Below are positions 39,908 to 54,000 of a DNA stretch of 64,000 nucleotides, one piece after another (position 1 is the first letter of the stretch; every line of letters begins with the position of its first letter). Location of the stretch: NCBI GenBank assembly GCA_003342895.1, contig PTFA01000042.1, forward strand, positions 5,446,640 through 5,510,639, given 5' to 3'. A program made the translations under genes and the position numbers. This DNA comes from Casuarius casuarius (lineage: Eukaryota; Chordata; Aves; Casuariiformes; Casuariidae). The notes under the pieces were generated by a model that worked only from the letters and a program-made list of their open reading frames with translations, did no database searches and was not told the origin of the DNA.

Positions 39908-42519
39908 TCTCATTTATGTGGCTCAGGACAATGTTGTTGAATTAGAAAGATAATCAGTGGTCAGAATACCAGAACTCAAAGAAGTCAATTTTCCCAGGGA
40001 GAAAGAAGAGAGCTCTTTGGATTTACGGAGCAAACTCCTATACAGGAATGTCACTGAAGCCAAGATCAGAGGTATAATCTTGATACACAGCACCACAGTA
40101 ACTATTCTGGATTGAAAGTTCTTATATTTAAGGAATGTGACAGTAGGATGTCCACTCTCAGTATCCCAGATACTTTAGTATGTTGGCTCAATTGCCAATA
40201 ACAGACCAAAAGAAGTACATCAGATTTCTCCCTTGATCTGATAGCAAAAACATCTTCAGTTTTGCTAAACCTCTGAGGACTCACTAACCTCAAAAGGAAA
40301 ATGAAAGCTCTTCCCTCTTTTTCAAAAGCAAAGTGTATACGTGAGCAGTTGCATACAGTTATTACTAGGTCTGATACCATTGCTGGTCTGGCAGTTTTAT
40401 GAGTGAGACAATTTAAATGCTCCATCTTTTTGTCCCCTGCTACAACTTCATTTTCATGACATCCCACATCAGTGCACTGACACCTCATTGGGCTAAAACA
40501 AAATCTTTCTTGACATATCACGGCATATAATGAAATGCTAACTGGAAAATATTTCAGATAGCACAGAAATGAAATCTTGCCTCATACACATAACATTATC
40601 TTCATCAAAGGAAAACTACTGTTGTAAGTAATTTCATGATGTGAATGACAGACTGAGGCAGGTAACTTGATATATCAGCAGGCAGGAAGCCTGTTTCCTA
40701 CACCATTTTTCACTGAGACTGCTTTGAAATGCAAAGTCCTTTGTAACTTTCATCGTTAGTCATTTCACTGACTACACCAGCTATCCTTCACTTTGTTCTC
40801 AGATCTTATTCACTCACTAGTACAAATATCTGTAAACTATGCATCATACATGACTGGTAATCCCTTGAAATTGCATCAGCATACTTGGCATAAGCATGGA
40901 GAAACTGTCAGACTGAGGGACTCTCTCTCATAGATCAGAGAGTTACCCCTGCACAAGTTCTAGCCCAATCTTCCGCATCTTTCAGCATTCCTAGCCATGC
41001 AATCGCTTCACTTTTTTTTTTTATGTTTTATAAGACTGTCAGCTCAAAGCAGCCCCTCCTCACTTGAAACACTTTTGTGACCTGTCCAGGTGGATACTGA
41101 TTTGTTAATCTCTTCTCATAGTCAAGAATGAGGCTGCATATTTTGCAAAACAAAGTTTCTCGATGTCCCAAATTATTCTCAAAAAAAAGTTGATAAAATC
41201 ATTTGAGGCTGAAGCTAAAGACAACAGTTCCTCTCATTTAGTTTATTCTTTAATGGTAATGGCTCTATGAGGTAATGTTATGTCCATATGTTCTAGCCCC
41301 AGCCAAGACTAGGTATCACCCTTTCAGCTTTAAGAAACATATAGTGACACCTGGCCTGTCACGGCAGAGAATTTATAAAGCCAAGCAACCATGTGATCTG
41401 GACAGTCATGAACAAACGCCAGCCACGAGTACCCTATTGGATCAGTAGTCCCGGGGGTCAGATGGCTGGACTGCCCTTGGCTGTTGAGAGGTTACAGGGC
41501 TCTTTCTTTGTAGCTTCACTTTTACAGCAGTTGAAGCAAATCCAAGTCCACCAGCCTGTGTTTATCTGTAACAGTTACTGCTAGCCAATCTTTGCTTAGG
41601 TAACTCACTTGGACTTTCCTCCTAGTAACTTTTTTACTTACATGTGAACATAGCTAACCTTAGGTGTTAAATGTGCTAAACGTATTTTAGCTTCAATCTA
41701 GTCATTGCAGTCTAACCCAAATAAAAAGAAAGCTCATTACTCATTTCCCTATCTTGTACTCAGACAGATACAAACAGTATCAAACATTTCCCTCAATTTA
41801 TGTATACATACATAAGCATCATGTAGAGCTTTTAAATATCCAAAGGTCCTTTCTGCTAAGCAAGCCTAAGGTTTAGGCCAGCACATGCAAAATGGAATAT
41901 CTGGTATGAAATCACTTTGGTGTGTTACTGTATAAATCCTTGGGATGCAAAAAGACTAAAATCTAATCTATGCTCTGTCCTCTCTAACTAATTGGACTTG
42001 CAAGACCTCAGTAGTTTGCAGGCAACAGATACATATATTTCTACATCATGCTAGTCTCAGCAAGTTGCTCAGACTAGCTTTAAATGACTCAAACAATTCT
42101 GCTACATCCCTTGAAGACTTGCGATGAAAGGCTACCCTGTTACCCATCCTAAACCTTCCTCTTCATTTCACACTGCTGTACCTATGTATACAATTCTTTT
42201 CCTACCCTGATATTTATGTTGTTTAAAAACATTCTAGAAGTGTTTTTAGACAAGACAGATGACATAATACAAAGCAATGTTTCTCTGATAAGAGAAAAAA
42301 TGGAGCTTAAAATTTCAGTTCCCATGCCTGTCGACATGAGACAATGTCCAAGAGAGAAAAACAAGGCTGAATAAAGAAACTGTGCAATGCTCCCAGCTCA
42401 ATGTAATCAGAGGAAGAGATTCTAGCTATGCTCTTCGGAATTCTGTCCTGCAGCCCAAACCAAAATAGGTTTCTTTCTTAAGTCTCATATCCTCTGGTTT
42501 TCCCTTGAGGGCACTTCTA
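39908..42519. other. Intergenic DNA, no gene seen
   Basis: AT-rich. The 139-codon minus-strand frame at 40102-40521 is the longest here but is cysteine- and hydrophobic-rich without a pattern I recognise. No feature is supported. Confidence 0.6.
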
Positions 42520-42770
42520 CCAGCATTTAGGATTATGGGAAGATTCACATTGGAAGGGACTTCTGGAGGTCTCTGATCCAACCTCCTCCTCAGAGAAGGG
42601 CCAACATACACACAGTTAGATCAGGTCGTTCCAGGCCTCATTCAGGAGAGTTTTGAAAATTTCCGAGGATGGAGATACCATAGCCCTCTCCGGCCACCTG
42701 TTCCAGTGCTGAACCATTCTCATTCATGGCATACTCCTTCCCAGTTCTAATATTTCCTTCTTGGCCAAAG
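42520..42770 (-). mobile_element. CR1 LINE 3' end, reverse orientation
   Basis: Reads as the reverse complement of a bird CR1 3' region: 'ggaagggacttctggaggtc', 'tgatccaacctcctcctcag', 'ttttgaaaatttccgaggat', 'ggagataccatag' and 'ccacctgttccagtgctgaa' in the expected order. The 3' terminus is on the left near 42520. It is 5'-truncated, as most CR1 copies are, and moderately diverged. Confidence 0.85.
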
Positions 42771-45104
42771 AATTGTGAGGTTAGTGATGAGCCTGAAAGT
42801 AATTTAGGAATCTAATACACAATGCTCTAAGTATGACCAAACCACCCAGTCTGACCAGTGGCCAGCTTCAAGGTACCTTCCATTCTTTTCAGTCTCTCAG
42901 TTGCAGTCTGGTGCAACTTATGGTGCTACTTGGAAAATTCCAAGTAAACAACCCCCAAATCAGCACATATTTCTCCCCAGTTTTCTTTTGGAGTCCCTCA
43001 ACAGTCAACAGGTGGCAATTTTCTCAAATTCTCCCTGATCCCAGGATCGTTCATCCAGTCAAACAGTTCCAAGAGAGCTTTAGTGAAGAGAGGGTAAAAA
43101 AAAGTTTGGTCTCTTACGAACAATGTCAGTGACTTTTTTTATGCTGTGATTCCCTTTCCCAGTTGCCTGCAGTTCCCAGTAGTCCCCTAGATAACAATCT
43201 CTAGATGACGTAAAAATGTTAACAAGAAAATAAACTTCGAACACTTGGCCATCCTGAAAGTTAAGTACGTATATCAGCAGGATATTAAATAGTAAGCAGA
43301 GAGACAATATTGACACTTGGCCTAAGGCTGGCACAGCCAAATGATGTTCAAGAACGTCTCTTTGAATTCTGAAGCACTCTTACACTCTTTCCTTTTCATG
43401 TACCCCCGTCTGAAGTTCATAAAATTTCAAGTGAATAGCTTTTCGATTCATGTGAATGCTTGAAAAATAACTATTCTCTGCAAAATGCTTGCACATAATC
43501 AAGTTTGTCAATGCAGTAACACAAATATTTACTACTCACTATTCTACTGTCCAAAAAATTTGTCCTTCAGTCCAGGAACAAATATGTAGCCATGCAACCA
43601 GCCATATACCACAGAGGACAAATAGTCAGAATGAATAATTAGTGCATGTAAATTGGGAATTGTTCACCTATAGGATCGAGTAATTTGCTGAATCCAGATA
43701 CAGTTTATAAACATTTCATGAACAGCAAAAACACTATATTCCACCTGAATAATTTGACGGTCCCTTAAAACTGCTTAGTTTAATCCTTATTTTCACTTTT
43801 TGGATCATTATTCCCTATTACCTTTTGCTTTAATGCATGAAAACTACCAGATATTTGAGCGTGATTTTTTTTCCATGTGCATTGATAACAATGAATAACA
43901 TTTCATTTCATTTCTCATCTGCAGATGAGATGGTTCAGTACCGCAAATCATCACAATAAGCCTTGGAGAGAGGAAAAGCAAGTATCCCAGCACACTAGTT
44001 GCCTCACATAGGACCTGATGGAGATTTATGGATTTGGGGAGGTTTTATTTATTAAGAGAGGGGAGTGTTTTGCAATCTTCACACTATGGTCTTCCATACA
44101 TATAAAGAGAAGAGTTGTGACTCAAGGCCCAACATTTGAGAATACTACTATCATCAGATTTTCCTGAGGAAAAAAGAAATACATAGTGCATCTGACTATT
44201 AGCACAGGTCTATGACTGCAAGGACCCCTGATGAGCTAAATTCTGCATGTTAAACTTGTGTCCTGAAACATTAAGTATATTCTCGGCTGTATTTTTAGCA
44301 TGGATACAAACCTTACCTTCTGATGTGGTGGAAGGGCAGAAATAGCACCAGGCAATATGGGCCTCGCGTAAAGAGGCATTCTACCAGAAAAAAGCTAACA
44401 CATCTTCTGCTGGTGTTTCTCCTGATCACTGCTGAAAGAGGGCCCATTGAAATAATGCTGGCTCATGAGATGAGCAAGGGAGCTTTTAGAATCCGGCCTC
44501 TTTCTCCTTTATAACACTACAAGGAACCCTGAGACCTAGCAGGTAACTAAAGCTTCCGGAAACTGTTCTGATTTATGCCAAGCATTGAGCTGATTTATGG
44601 CAGCTTCTGGGCTCAGAACGCACACAGTCCAGTGTGGCTCCCACGGCGCATTCTCAGTCCAGCAGTTCCTATGCTAAGAGGAAATGAGCCCTTCATCTCT
44701 ATTGCCTGCAGCAGGTTGCTATTGCATAAAGCACCTGTGGTTTGACTTGTTTGTTATGAATTCACTGCCTTTCATTCTCATGAAGAAATCTCTTGTTCTT
44801 TCAAGTGGGAAAGAGTTTAGAAAAAAAGAGCCTGTTTCATAATCTTTGGCTCTTTTAATCTAAACTCTTTACCAAGTTATGTAATCACTCTGTTTATAAG
44901 TTCCCATTGCGCAGAGGCATGCCTTTGTCCTGTAGCTCTGATCCACCCTCATCAAACTCTTCTGATCTCTCAAATAATTTGATTATCTCGTTTCAAATGA
45001 TGGAAGACTGGCCCAGTCTATTATTGTTTGGATTACTACCTATTAGTAGAAGTAAAACAAAAGAGGATGTAAGCCGCACATAGTTCTGTTCATTAGGCCC
45101 ATTG
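42771..45104. other. Intergenic DNA, no gene seen
   Basis: AT-rich. It contains an 18-bp perfect palindrome at 43913-43930 and, at 44540-44990, a block that looks like a conserved non-coding element. Both are discussed in the findings. No gene is seen. Confidence 0.6.
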
Positions 45105-45600
45105 CAAAAGAATGACAAGAAGCAGGGCCCAAGGAAATACAGGCCACTCAGCTTCACCTCAGCTCAGGAAAGATCACGGAAGACAACTTTCTGGAATCCG
45201 TTCCCCCGCATGCAAAGGACGAGAAAGTAATCAGGGGTGTCCCTGCTATCTCCTGAGAGCAAGGATTTTCCCAGGCAAAACATCCTCAACAAGCCTCACT
45301 GCCATCTACAAGATGACTGGCTAGGTGCATGAGGGGNGAGCAGTGGCTGTGTACATCCTGACTTTTTCTCTGTAGTGCCACAATAAAACAAGGGACAACA
45401 TCCACAAGTTACATTTTGTTCAGGTTGGACTTAGGAAGTATTTCCTCACCAGCAGAATAGTGCAGCTCTGAAACACATTGCCCAGAGAGATCATCATCCT
45501 TGGAGGCTAACAGGAGGAGGACTTGGCTGGATAGAGCTGCAGCTGACCTGACCTACTGTCAGGAACAGTCCTGCTTCAAGAAGGAGGCAAGTGAAATGAT
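45105..45600 (+). mobile_element. CR1 LINE fragment with internal deletion
   Basis: Left part: from 45126 the plus strand reads GPRKYRPLSFTSAQE, equivalent to the CR1 reverse transcriptase 'NYRPLSLTS' block. It is followed by 'catgcaaaggacgagaaag' and 'atctacaagatgactggct'. After about 45365 the text jumps to the 3' region: 'ggacttaggaagtatttcct', 'attgcccagagagatcat', 'cttggaggctaacag', 'caggaacagtcctgcttcaa'. The central part of the reverse transcriptase is therefore missing. The copy lacks an intact frame. One unresolved base lies at 45337. The family matches bird CR1. Confidence 0.82.
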
Positions 45601-46303
45601 TGTGTCTCTCTATAGACAGAGACTTTCATTCAAATAATTTCAGAGGAACAAAATGTCAGGGTTGAGGAAGAGAGCAGAAAAGAGAAGGATTTAGCAGTCT
45701 CCAGGTTTAGATGGTAATAAGCAGATGGTGCTCAGGATCATAGTTTGGACTGAAATACCTAAATTCAATGTAAGACTTTCATGGCTTTTGAATACATCCG
45801 TGCAAGACAGCAAGCAGAATAAGAATCTACTGTTTACATCGCAAGATGCCACATTGTGACTTTTGTCCAGACATATAAGCAGGCTCTCTGAAACAAATAT
45901 TCCCTTGCTATAGCAGCTAAGTGGGAAGCATGTGCAAATTTCTTCTCCTCATCCCCTAATCCCAAACTGGCCTGACTGGACTAGCTGCCAATTCCTATGA
46001 TTTCTTGCTAATACAATCCAGCAGCAAGTCTGTTGGAGCACTCTTTCAGGGCACAAAATTAACTATACTTCAGAGAGGTTTTTCTCCTGGAGAACAATTT
46101 CTTCAGGACCTATTTTGGGAGCGCAGGCAGTACAACACCACACAGTACAGGAGACAGAAAAAGGCCCACAAGTTGAGTCCAGCACACAGACCAGTTTCAT
46201 CAGGCTACAGCCGTCTCACAGTTTCAGGCCTGTCTACATCACTCAGTGTATCACAGCACACATGTTCTCCAGGACAACAAATCCACCTAGGCCAGCGCAA
46301 CAC

Positions 46304-46326
46304 CACACACACACACACACACACAC
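46304..46326. repeat. CA microsatellite
   Basis: About 11 uninterrupted CA units. Confidence 0.9.
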
Positions 46327-48002
46327 TGGTTGAGGTCCAGAAGCACTATAGCTGTACCGCAATTTGATGTCCAAACTAAGGAATTCCATAGGCTAGTAGT
46401 TTAGTAGGCTAAACTACTTCTGCATCTAGGTAGTCTCCTGAGGTATCAGAGAAGTAGCAGTAAATTAGGTATCAGAGCCCCTGAACTAGACCCACTCTTT
46501 TAGTAACTTACTGAAAGTGGCTACAGCCTGGTCTCACCTTCCAAGCTAATGAGCATCAAGGCATCCCAGTGAGAAATCTCCTGACCAGGCCTTATTACTT
46601 AACTCCCTATCTGTCCCTTCATCTCCGAGTAAAAAGCCCAGGACAGCTATATACAATGAAGACCAGGAAGTTTCTTCAGGTTTCCCTTACCCAAGCATAG
46701 CCTGTCCCTTTCTGAGAAGCACTGTTATTCTCTTCTTTCTATGCCAGTTCCATTAAGCCAGTCAGGAAATCAAATGCCTCGGCTAAACTCCTATAACTGT
46801 ACATCACTGAACTACACAGGGGACCCAGCCATTCTCCCAGGTCTTTAAAAAGCTTAGGTGCCCTATTACAGGTCTCCAAGCTTGATACCTTTGAACCAGA
46901 GGTATAAGCCCACTCAAGGCTTAGCTACAGATAAGAGCATTTTAAGAGATCTTTATCCTCTCAGGCATTCTCCCTACAAGAAACAGTTTCTCATAGCTCT
47001 CTTCCAGTTTCCTCAGTCTGACTGTGCCTCACCTCTAGTAATTGTATCATGTAAGTCCAGCTCCTTCAGAGATTTTCTTACAGAAGGACTCCTTTCTTTC
47101 ACTGTCCCTCCTATTACAAAAGCCTATAAAGGAAGGGATCTCTCCATGTCTCTCCACCTCTGATAGGAAAGAGAGCTATTTGCACCCCATAAACTCTGAA
47201 TGTGTTCGCAGATGACATTATCATCTGGCCCAAAAATCGAGAATATGAATTTAAAGATTGTAACATAATTTAAAAAAATTAAAAAGATTCCACGCGACAA
47301 CCACATTCTGGTGTGAGTCTTTTGGACACATTCACATCTAGTATTCTTTCTTCTAGAGATGTAAAGGCTAGAAGCATGCTTGTGTTTTAATGAAAGAGAA
47401 GACTCGCACCAAAGTACCTGCCTGCCAGAGCTGGGTGTTATAGACAGACATCAAATACCAAAAGACTCATGATAAAATTATGAGACCTAATGATATGGTG
47501 TATCCCCACACTGTAAGTATTTTGCTTTGATTTTCACAGTTGAGTTCTGCCTCCAGACTTCCCAGCACCTATGAAGCACAGTGCTGGAGCCTTTTGCTTG
47601 CTTCATGAGGCTCAGTCAGCACATCCACAACCTGTGATCAACTGCATGCAAATGCATGGGATAAAAAAACCCAAGAAACTGTGTGCAGCCTGTGGCGTGC
47701 CACTTACAGCTGGGCCCTGAGACTCTCTCCATAGCCTCCCTCTCCCTCCCCTCCTGTTGTTACATTATTCATTGCAATATTGTTTCAGGCACTAAACAAG
47801 ATGCTTGTGAGCTCTCTGAGCTTTGGCCCCTTTCTAAACAAGTCTTGTGATATTTTGCCCTTCTGGGAAATACGATCCCAAAATGACCCTGGTTCTGAGC
47901 AGAACCAGGACAGTGACGAATCTGGAAGTAAAAGGCCCATTCTCCCTCTGATGGTTTCCAGTATGAGACTTGGAGGAGGGTTATATAAAGAAAAAACAGG
48001 GC

Positions 48003-48056
48003 AGTATAGTGTAGTACAGTAGTAGCAGTAGTAGTACAGCATAGTGTAGTAGAGAC
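48003..48056. repeat. Imperfect TAG/TAGTG repeat
   Basis: Irregular run of GTA/GTAG steps: 'agtatagtgtagtacagtag' followed by 'tagcagtagtagtacagcat' and 'agtgtagtag'. A decayed trinucleotide-type repeat. The hydrophobic tyrosine/cysteine-rich frames on the minus strand here are its by-product. Confidence 0.75.
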
Positions 48057-51000
48057 AAGCAAAATGACACATGAGAGACAGTATGCTTGGGATTAAGTAG
48101 CAGAACACAGAAACTCCTCTAAGAGATTTAAATTGTGGAAACAAATAGAAGTGAAAGCGGTAATAAAAAATTTCCAAAGGACAAGATGAAAAAAGCATGA
48201 TGTCAAAACAGCAAGGAATGAAAAAAATGCTGAAATGAAGAATCTGAATTGGCAGGTGCTGAGGGAACTTGAAAAGTATAAACGGAACAGCCATAACAAG
48301 AATAAGCTAAGAATATTAGGCTAACAATAGTTAGTCTTCAGAAAATATGAGGAACATGAAGAACAGAGAAAAGCAAAAAATCAGTCAGACTTGCATGAAC
48401 TTTAAAAGACTGTAGGAGATACGTAGGGAAATGAAAAAATAGGCATAGATGATATGGATGATGTTGAGGCACAAAGGAAGAAATGCACATGGAAAAGCTT
48501 ATCAACTGAACCAAAATTAGGAATATTGGTGGACTGTGCTTAAAAATATACATGTCCATTTTGATAGTGTGGGAGAGAAAGGTCTAGAGTAGTGCACCAC
48601 TGTTTTTTAAAAGGGTATGTTCTTGGCAATAAGAACCAAAATGACAAGTATGTTGATAGTGAGAAAAGATGAATAGTGAGAATCAGAGGGGAAGAAAAGA
48701 ATTTCTGTTTTTGTTATCTTTAAAGCAGTTGTATTTCTCCAAGAGAGAGATAAGGGAGGTAGAAATAGAATTATTGATGAGTATGTGAGCAGACAAGAAA
48801 GGAGAAACATAACTGAGTGCTGTGAGCATACCAATATCACTAGCTTGGAGCAAAAGTGCTGCTGATAGGGTAAATATGAAGATAACATACAGACAAAAGC
48901 AATACCCTGGGCACACCACTAAGAGAAGCAGCTCAAAGCTGTTAAAAACTCAGGAAGGTTCAGTGAGACAGGTTGGAAGAAATGTGAACAAAAACCCCAG
49001 GTACTGTGATGATGAAGAAGGAGGAGATAATCCGCACTGTCAAAAACACCTCAGGTGATTTGACTCCTGAAAAAAGCAAGAATGTCTGGTAGTAGAATGA
49101 CACAGAGCAAAAGCATTCAAGAGCAAAGCAATACAAGGCCTCACCCCTTTATGCTTGAGGATTATCATTAAGGTTACATTTTTGGTTTGGATTTTTTTTT
49201 CTGAAGAACCTCTTTCTAACAGTGCATTCCTAGGGTTCTACTAACCTGCATCTGGGGTCTCTCTTCCAAGAAGGGGCAAGGCAGTCATATAGCAGGAGCA
49301 AGGAACAAAGCCTGAGCTGCAGAGAAGTGGTAACACCACAATTTCCTCTGCTACAATAGGCACACTGTCACTGTCCAATGAAGAAAATGGATATTTTAAC
49401 CTTACACTCTTCAGCTGAAGAAAGAACAGCTCTAGGAAAGACTTAAAAAGAAGAAAATGGAAGTGCTGAGTGACTACAGCCAAAATAAGTAACAGGTGAA
49501 GAATGACATAAACACTTCTGTAGACCATTGTCTGTAGACTAGAAAGATGCTTTAGAAAGCAATGTTATTGCATTTCCAAAAAAAAGTTGATCCCAGCTCA
49601 TACAGTAGGAAACCACTTTAAGTTTACAAAGGAAAACACTGAGAAAGACAAATCAGAGCTAAGGAAGAGAAGGCATTGATACATTCTCTATGAGCCTGAA
49701 AAAAGCATAAAAAAGCTTGAAAAAAAACCTGAAACTTAAAGCAACATTATTTATGCCCTTGTACATTAGCAATGTTTTAGAGGAATAATCACTGTAGATG
49801 TAAGAAAATAATAGGATTCATAACTAAAGTTGCATTATAGGTACATTGACAGTTCCAGTAGCAACATACTAGATCTGTTTCTGCTGTACTTTTAAATAAA
49901 TAAAGCATTTTTTTCCTGTCCTGAACTTATCTAAAGAGTTGCTGGGCAATGTTCAGCAATTACCAGTACAAACTTCAGAAGTGGTTGCTCTTCACTGATT
50001 AGTGAATCAGTATTGCAATACTTGCAAGGCTCAAAACTATAATGAAGAGTTCCTTTATGATCGCATGTTTTCACCGACTCAGACCTCCCTAGGGGGAAAA
50101 AATGGACAGAATCATTTAATGTTCCTAAGTAAAAAGGAAGGGTTTTTTTTTTCACCCATAAAACTTGAGAATTAATCTTTGGAATAGAAGGGTTTGTGAA
50201 GAGGGTATGCGCATACATAAATATGTGCATGTGTATACCAGAACTACATTAAGGATACATAGTCAAGCACTAAAGAACTAGAGAAAGTCAGAATTAAAGT
50301 TATCAGTATAACTTTCTCTCATGTTCTCTCCCTTTTTGCTAATTATTATTTAGCACCATTAACACATTCAGTTTTTTTCTGCATGACATCTTCATTCAGC
50401 TTACAACAATCACTGAATCGGTAGCTGTTCAATATTTCCTTTTATCCTCACTATTCAGTGAGTGCCACATGAGTTAATTATCCTATGTCGTAGAAATCCT
50501 GCATTTGAGCTTTTCAATGATGCTCTTACTGTAGTATACTAGGTCTTCCGAAACAATAGTAAATACATTTTCACCACGTTCCTCCTGTGTCTAACAGGTA
50601 CCTTACTTTATACTATATGTTGAAGAGCTTAGCCACGAAAGTATTTAATACTCTATAGCATGTAATAGGTATGTCCACACTGTCCTAGGAAAATTCACCC
50701 TAAGGACCAGATTCACTGTCCATTCAGACAGCAAGCCTGGAAGCACGCCAGGCACAGCCAGAGGGTGCCTCCGCATCACACAGAAGACTGCATACTTGAC
50801 TATGGGGTTAGCACCCACTGAAGCAGACCACTTTAAATGGGATCTTACATTTGGAACTGCGAGGGACTGCTGAACAATTTTACTGGAGTTTTTCACAAAA
50901 GGGATGCCAAAAAAAGATATCATGATATTCCAAGGACAAGAAGTCAATGACATTTTAGGGGGAGCAGTGTGTTGGGAGGGCAGTCTCTTTCTCTCTAATT

Positions 51001-54000
51001 ACAAAGACCTGCTCTATGAGACTTCATCTACCTCTAAATGGTGCAAGGACCCTAGGACTACCTAATGCTACACAAGCATTCTTGCAGACACTTCCCTTCG
51101 GTATTTACAGAACCCTTTGACACCACGCAGGCCTGGCAACGCTGATGAGCTAGGGACAGGTAAGAAGGAGCAAACTCTGCCTCCATCCATACTTCTTCTT
51201 CCCCACTTCTGTTATGGAGAGGAGGAAGCAACATCTGAATTTTACAGTGGAAGCTGGGGTACAGAGCGTGTACAGAGCAGTGCACAAGAGCACTGCAGTA
51301 CCACATTAATATGAATGAGTAATAACTTGCACACCTTCAGAATCACAACATGACTGTGGTGTTGGCACATCACCCATCACAACAGCAACAGAGCTTTAAT
51401 TTCAGTATCAGCGCCTAATGATGCTGCAATGTACCAATTTGGTCTACACTTTTTGTAGCACTTCCTGTACTTACTTTGGAAGGAGGAAAATTCAATGATG
51501 AAATGTAACTTTCATGTACTTTTCCTAAAGCTGCCTTAGTCTTACATGGAGTTTTTAACTGGGGAGAAAAGGGAGTATGGAGGGAGTATGGAGGGAGAGC
51601 ATGTAGCAATCTGACTGTCCTTCATATCCATGTGCATCTATAGCAAAAAGCAGAGAGAACCTTCCTCAAAACAGGTAACAGAGTTCTTCAGCAAACAAAG
51701 AACAGTACTAGTCTTCCCTTCTGCACATGCTTCACTCATGGAAAAATTGTTATTGTAAATTTAAATCTCTCTTGCTAGCTTGCGTGAGCTGCATTTCCCC
51801 AGCAGATTATCCCTGATCTCACTGCCCTTGGCAGCATTAGAGGAGTCACATTTTTACATGGCTGAACTACTTGAACAATTTCTTCAAAGTAGAAAATAAA
51901 AACATTCTTCCCTTCAAAGCAGCCATGCCTGCTTTTTTCTTTATTCTGTTTGTTCAGTTTTTCTTTTTAAGTAAATAAACACTTGTATTCATTGCAAGAA
52001 AAATAAATTCCACTCCATTACGAGTATCCCCATTTCATTTACAGCACCAACAGCTGAAAATGAGGTATTTCACATGCATCTTAACTTCCCCTCTAAGTGC
52101 AACCCCTATATGATTTTCTCCTCAGCAAAAGTTCCAATTGTATTTGGCAGGCATGGAGCAGGGAGTGACATTTCTGATTATCTTCTGGCAAACCTCAAAG
52201 AGTTGCCATGTCCTCTTTCCCAGTTCCCAGGAAAAGAACCGGTGCAGTAAACACCAGCTTCCTAGGTACTGCAGGTAGTGACACCAGAAGTGTTTGCAAA
52301 GATCACCTAGCAGAATGCATTCCTGCCATCTTTCCCATATATCCAAGTGGTTGTTATGAACTACTTATAGCACAGTCTGCTTATACGTGCTAGAGAGAAT
52401 CCAAACTGCATGTTATAGCTCTCATTCAGCCAGACTTTTAATGCTTTGCTGTAGTTAGATAAGGTTTACTAATAGAGTATACTAATATACTAATAGAGTA
52501 CAGAGAGGCCTAAGTGTATTGCTAATATATGGTAACCTAAAACTTACTCAGTCTTTTTATATGGTCAAAATTTGGAACTAGAGCCTTTCTCAGACCCTGG
52601 AAAGATTGGACAGTCATTCTTGAACACTTTCCTTTTTTGAAACATGTATTCTCATACAAGTCCAATAAAGGATATTACCTACAACATTGAGTCAACTTTT
52701 CTTATTTTTTGTTTCCTAGACAGGGTAAAATGATTATCAGTACTATCTCCTGAAATTCACATTCAAATGTAATAACAGCCGAACCTTTGCCATGGAGACC
52801 AAAGTATTGTGAAGGTTTATGTGTACAGTTCTCGAGAAGGTATTAAAATGTAGTCAATAAACTCATCCAGCAGAGAAAGACTGTGAAGGAAAGAGCAATG
52901 ATAGGTCTCTAAGAATCCAGAAGGTCTAGCTCTTCTCAGAAAAAAGGTAGAACAGATTCCTTTGTGGGAAATCTAAATTAGTTAAATCATCTGAGACATA
53001 CTGCACTCATACCCTCATTCAGTAAGAAATGTACTGAAGTAACCATGGGCCTTTCCACTCTGTGCTAATAGCCTGCTCCTGCCAAATATATTTGCCCCCT
53101 TTTCCCGTCCATCTCATACCACTACACAGGTTCGTTCCTCTTTGCCCTTTCACAGTTTTTCTGCCCATGCTCCTGTACCTGCCAGACCCAAGCCTCTCTC
53201 TATTTCAAGGAAGAAGCTGCTTTGCATTCTGCCCAGCCATCCTCAGAGGCATACTGTCACTTCTGTGATACCTGTTCCTGTACACCGCACTGCCATGGCC
53301 AAGAGCAGTAACTGCAAAGAAAGTCTTACCAAGGCACATACCAGGACTGAACAGTGCTCCCTAGCCTAGAAGTGAAGACCAACAAAGAGGTGGAACATGT
53401 TCACTGTAAATGGAGTCTGTGGAAGAAATTAGCTGCCTGATGGGTTGCTACTGAACACATGTAAACTGATTTCTCAGAGTAACTTGACTATGCTCAGATT
53501 TGTTTTCATGAAAGCAATGGAAGACATATATCTCATACATGGGAAACTTCCATTCGAGTTTTTTTTTTTCTAATACCTGGACATTCCAGAGTTTCTTCTC
53601 TCTCAAAAATACCCCCAATTGGACTGTTTCTTTTTTTAATGCTACAGCACAATGTATTTTTCTCCAGCACCTTTCTCAGAAATGCCAGAAATGGACTTGC
53701 ACAAAAAAGAATGAGTCTCTGGCAGACCCACAGCCTGAAAAACTTCAGCCTCGAAATTTAGCAAAGTTTTAAGTTACTGTAATTGGAGGTGTTGGGCATT
53801 CTCAACCAGAAGCCATGCTACCAGCTCCAAGTAATGTATTTTTTAATGCCCCAACATAAGAAATAGCATAAACTATTAAGAACAAAAGAAAAATTGAAGT
53901 AAAATGGCCAGATTTTGCCCTTGTAAGCAACAAGTCAATGTGGCTTACCTCAGTGGGCTGTAAAATTATAAATGAGGGAAGAATTACCTGAAGTTTAAGC

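Noticed and set aside
40102..40521. 139-codon minus-strand frame
   Set aside because: No motif, homologue or splice context recognised; length is within chance for 64 kb in six frames.
47785..48294. 169-codon minus-strand frame rich in phenylalanine, tyrosine and cysteine
   Set aside because: It is the reverse of a purine-rich tract and a TAG-type simple repeat, and has no membrane protein pattern beyond composition.
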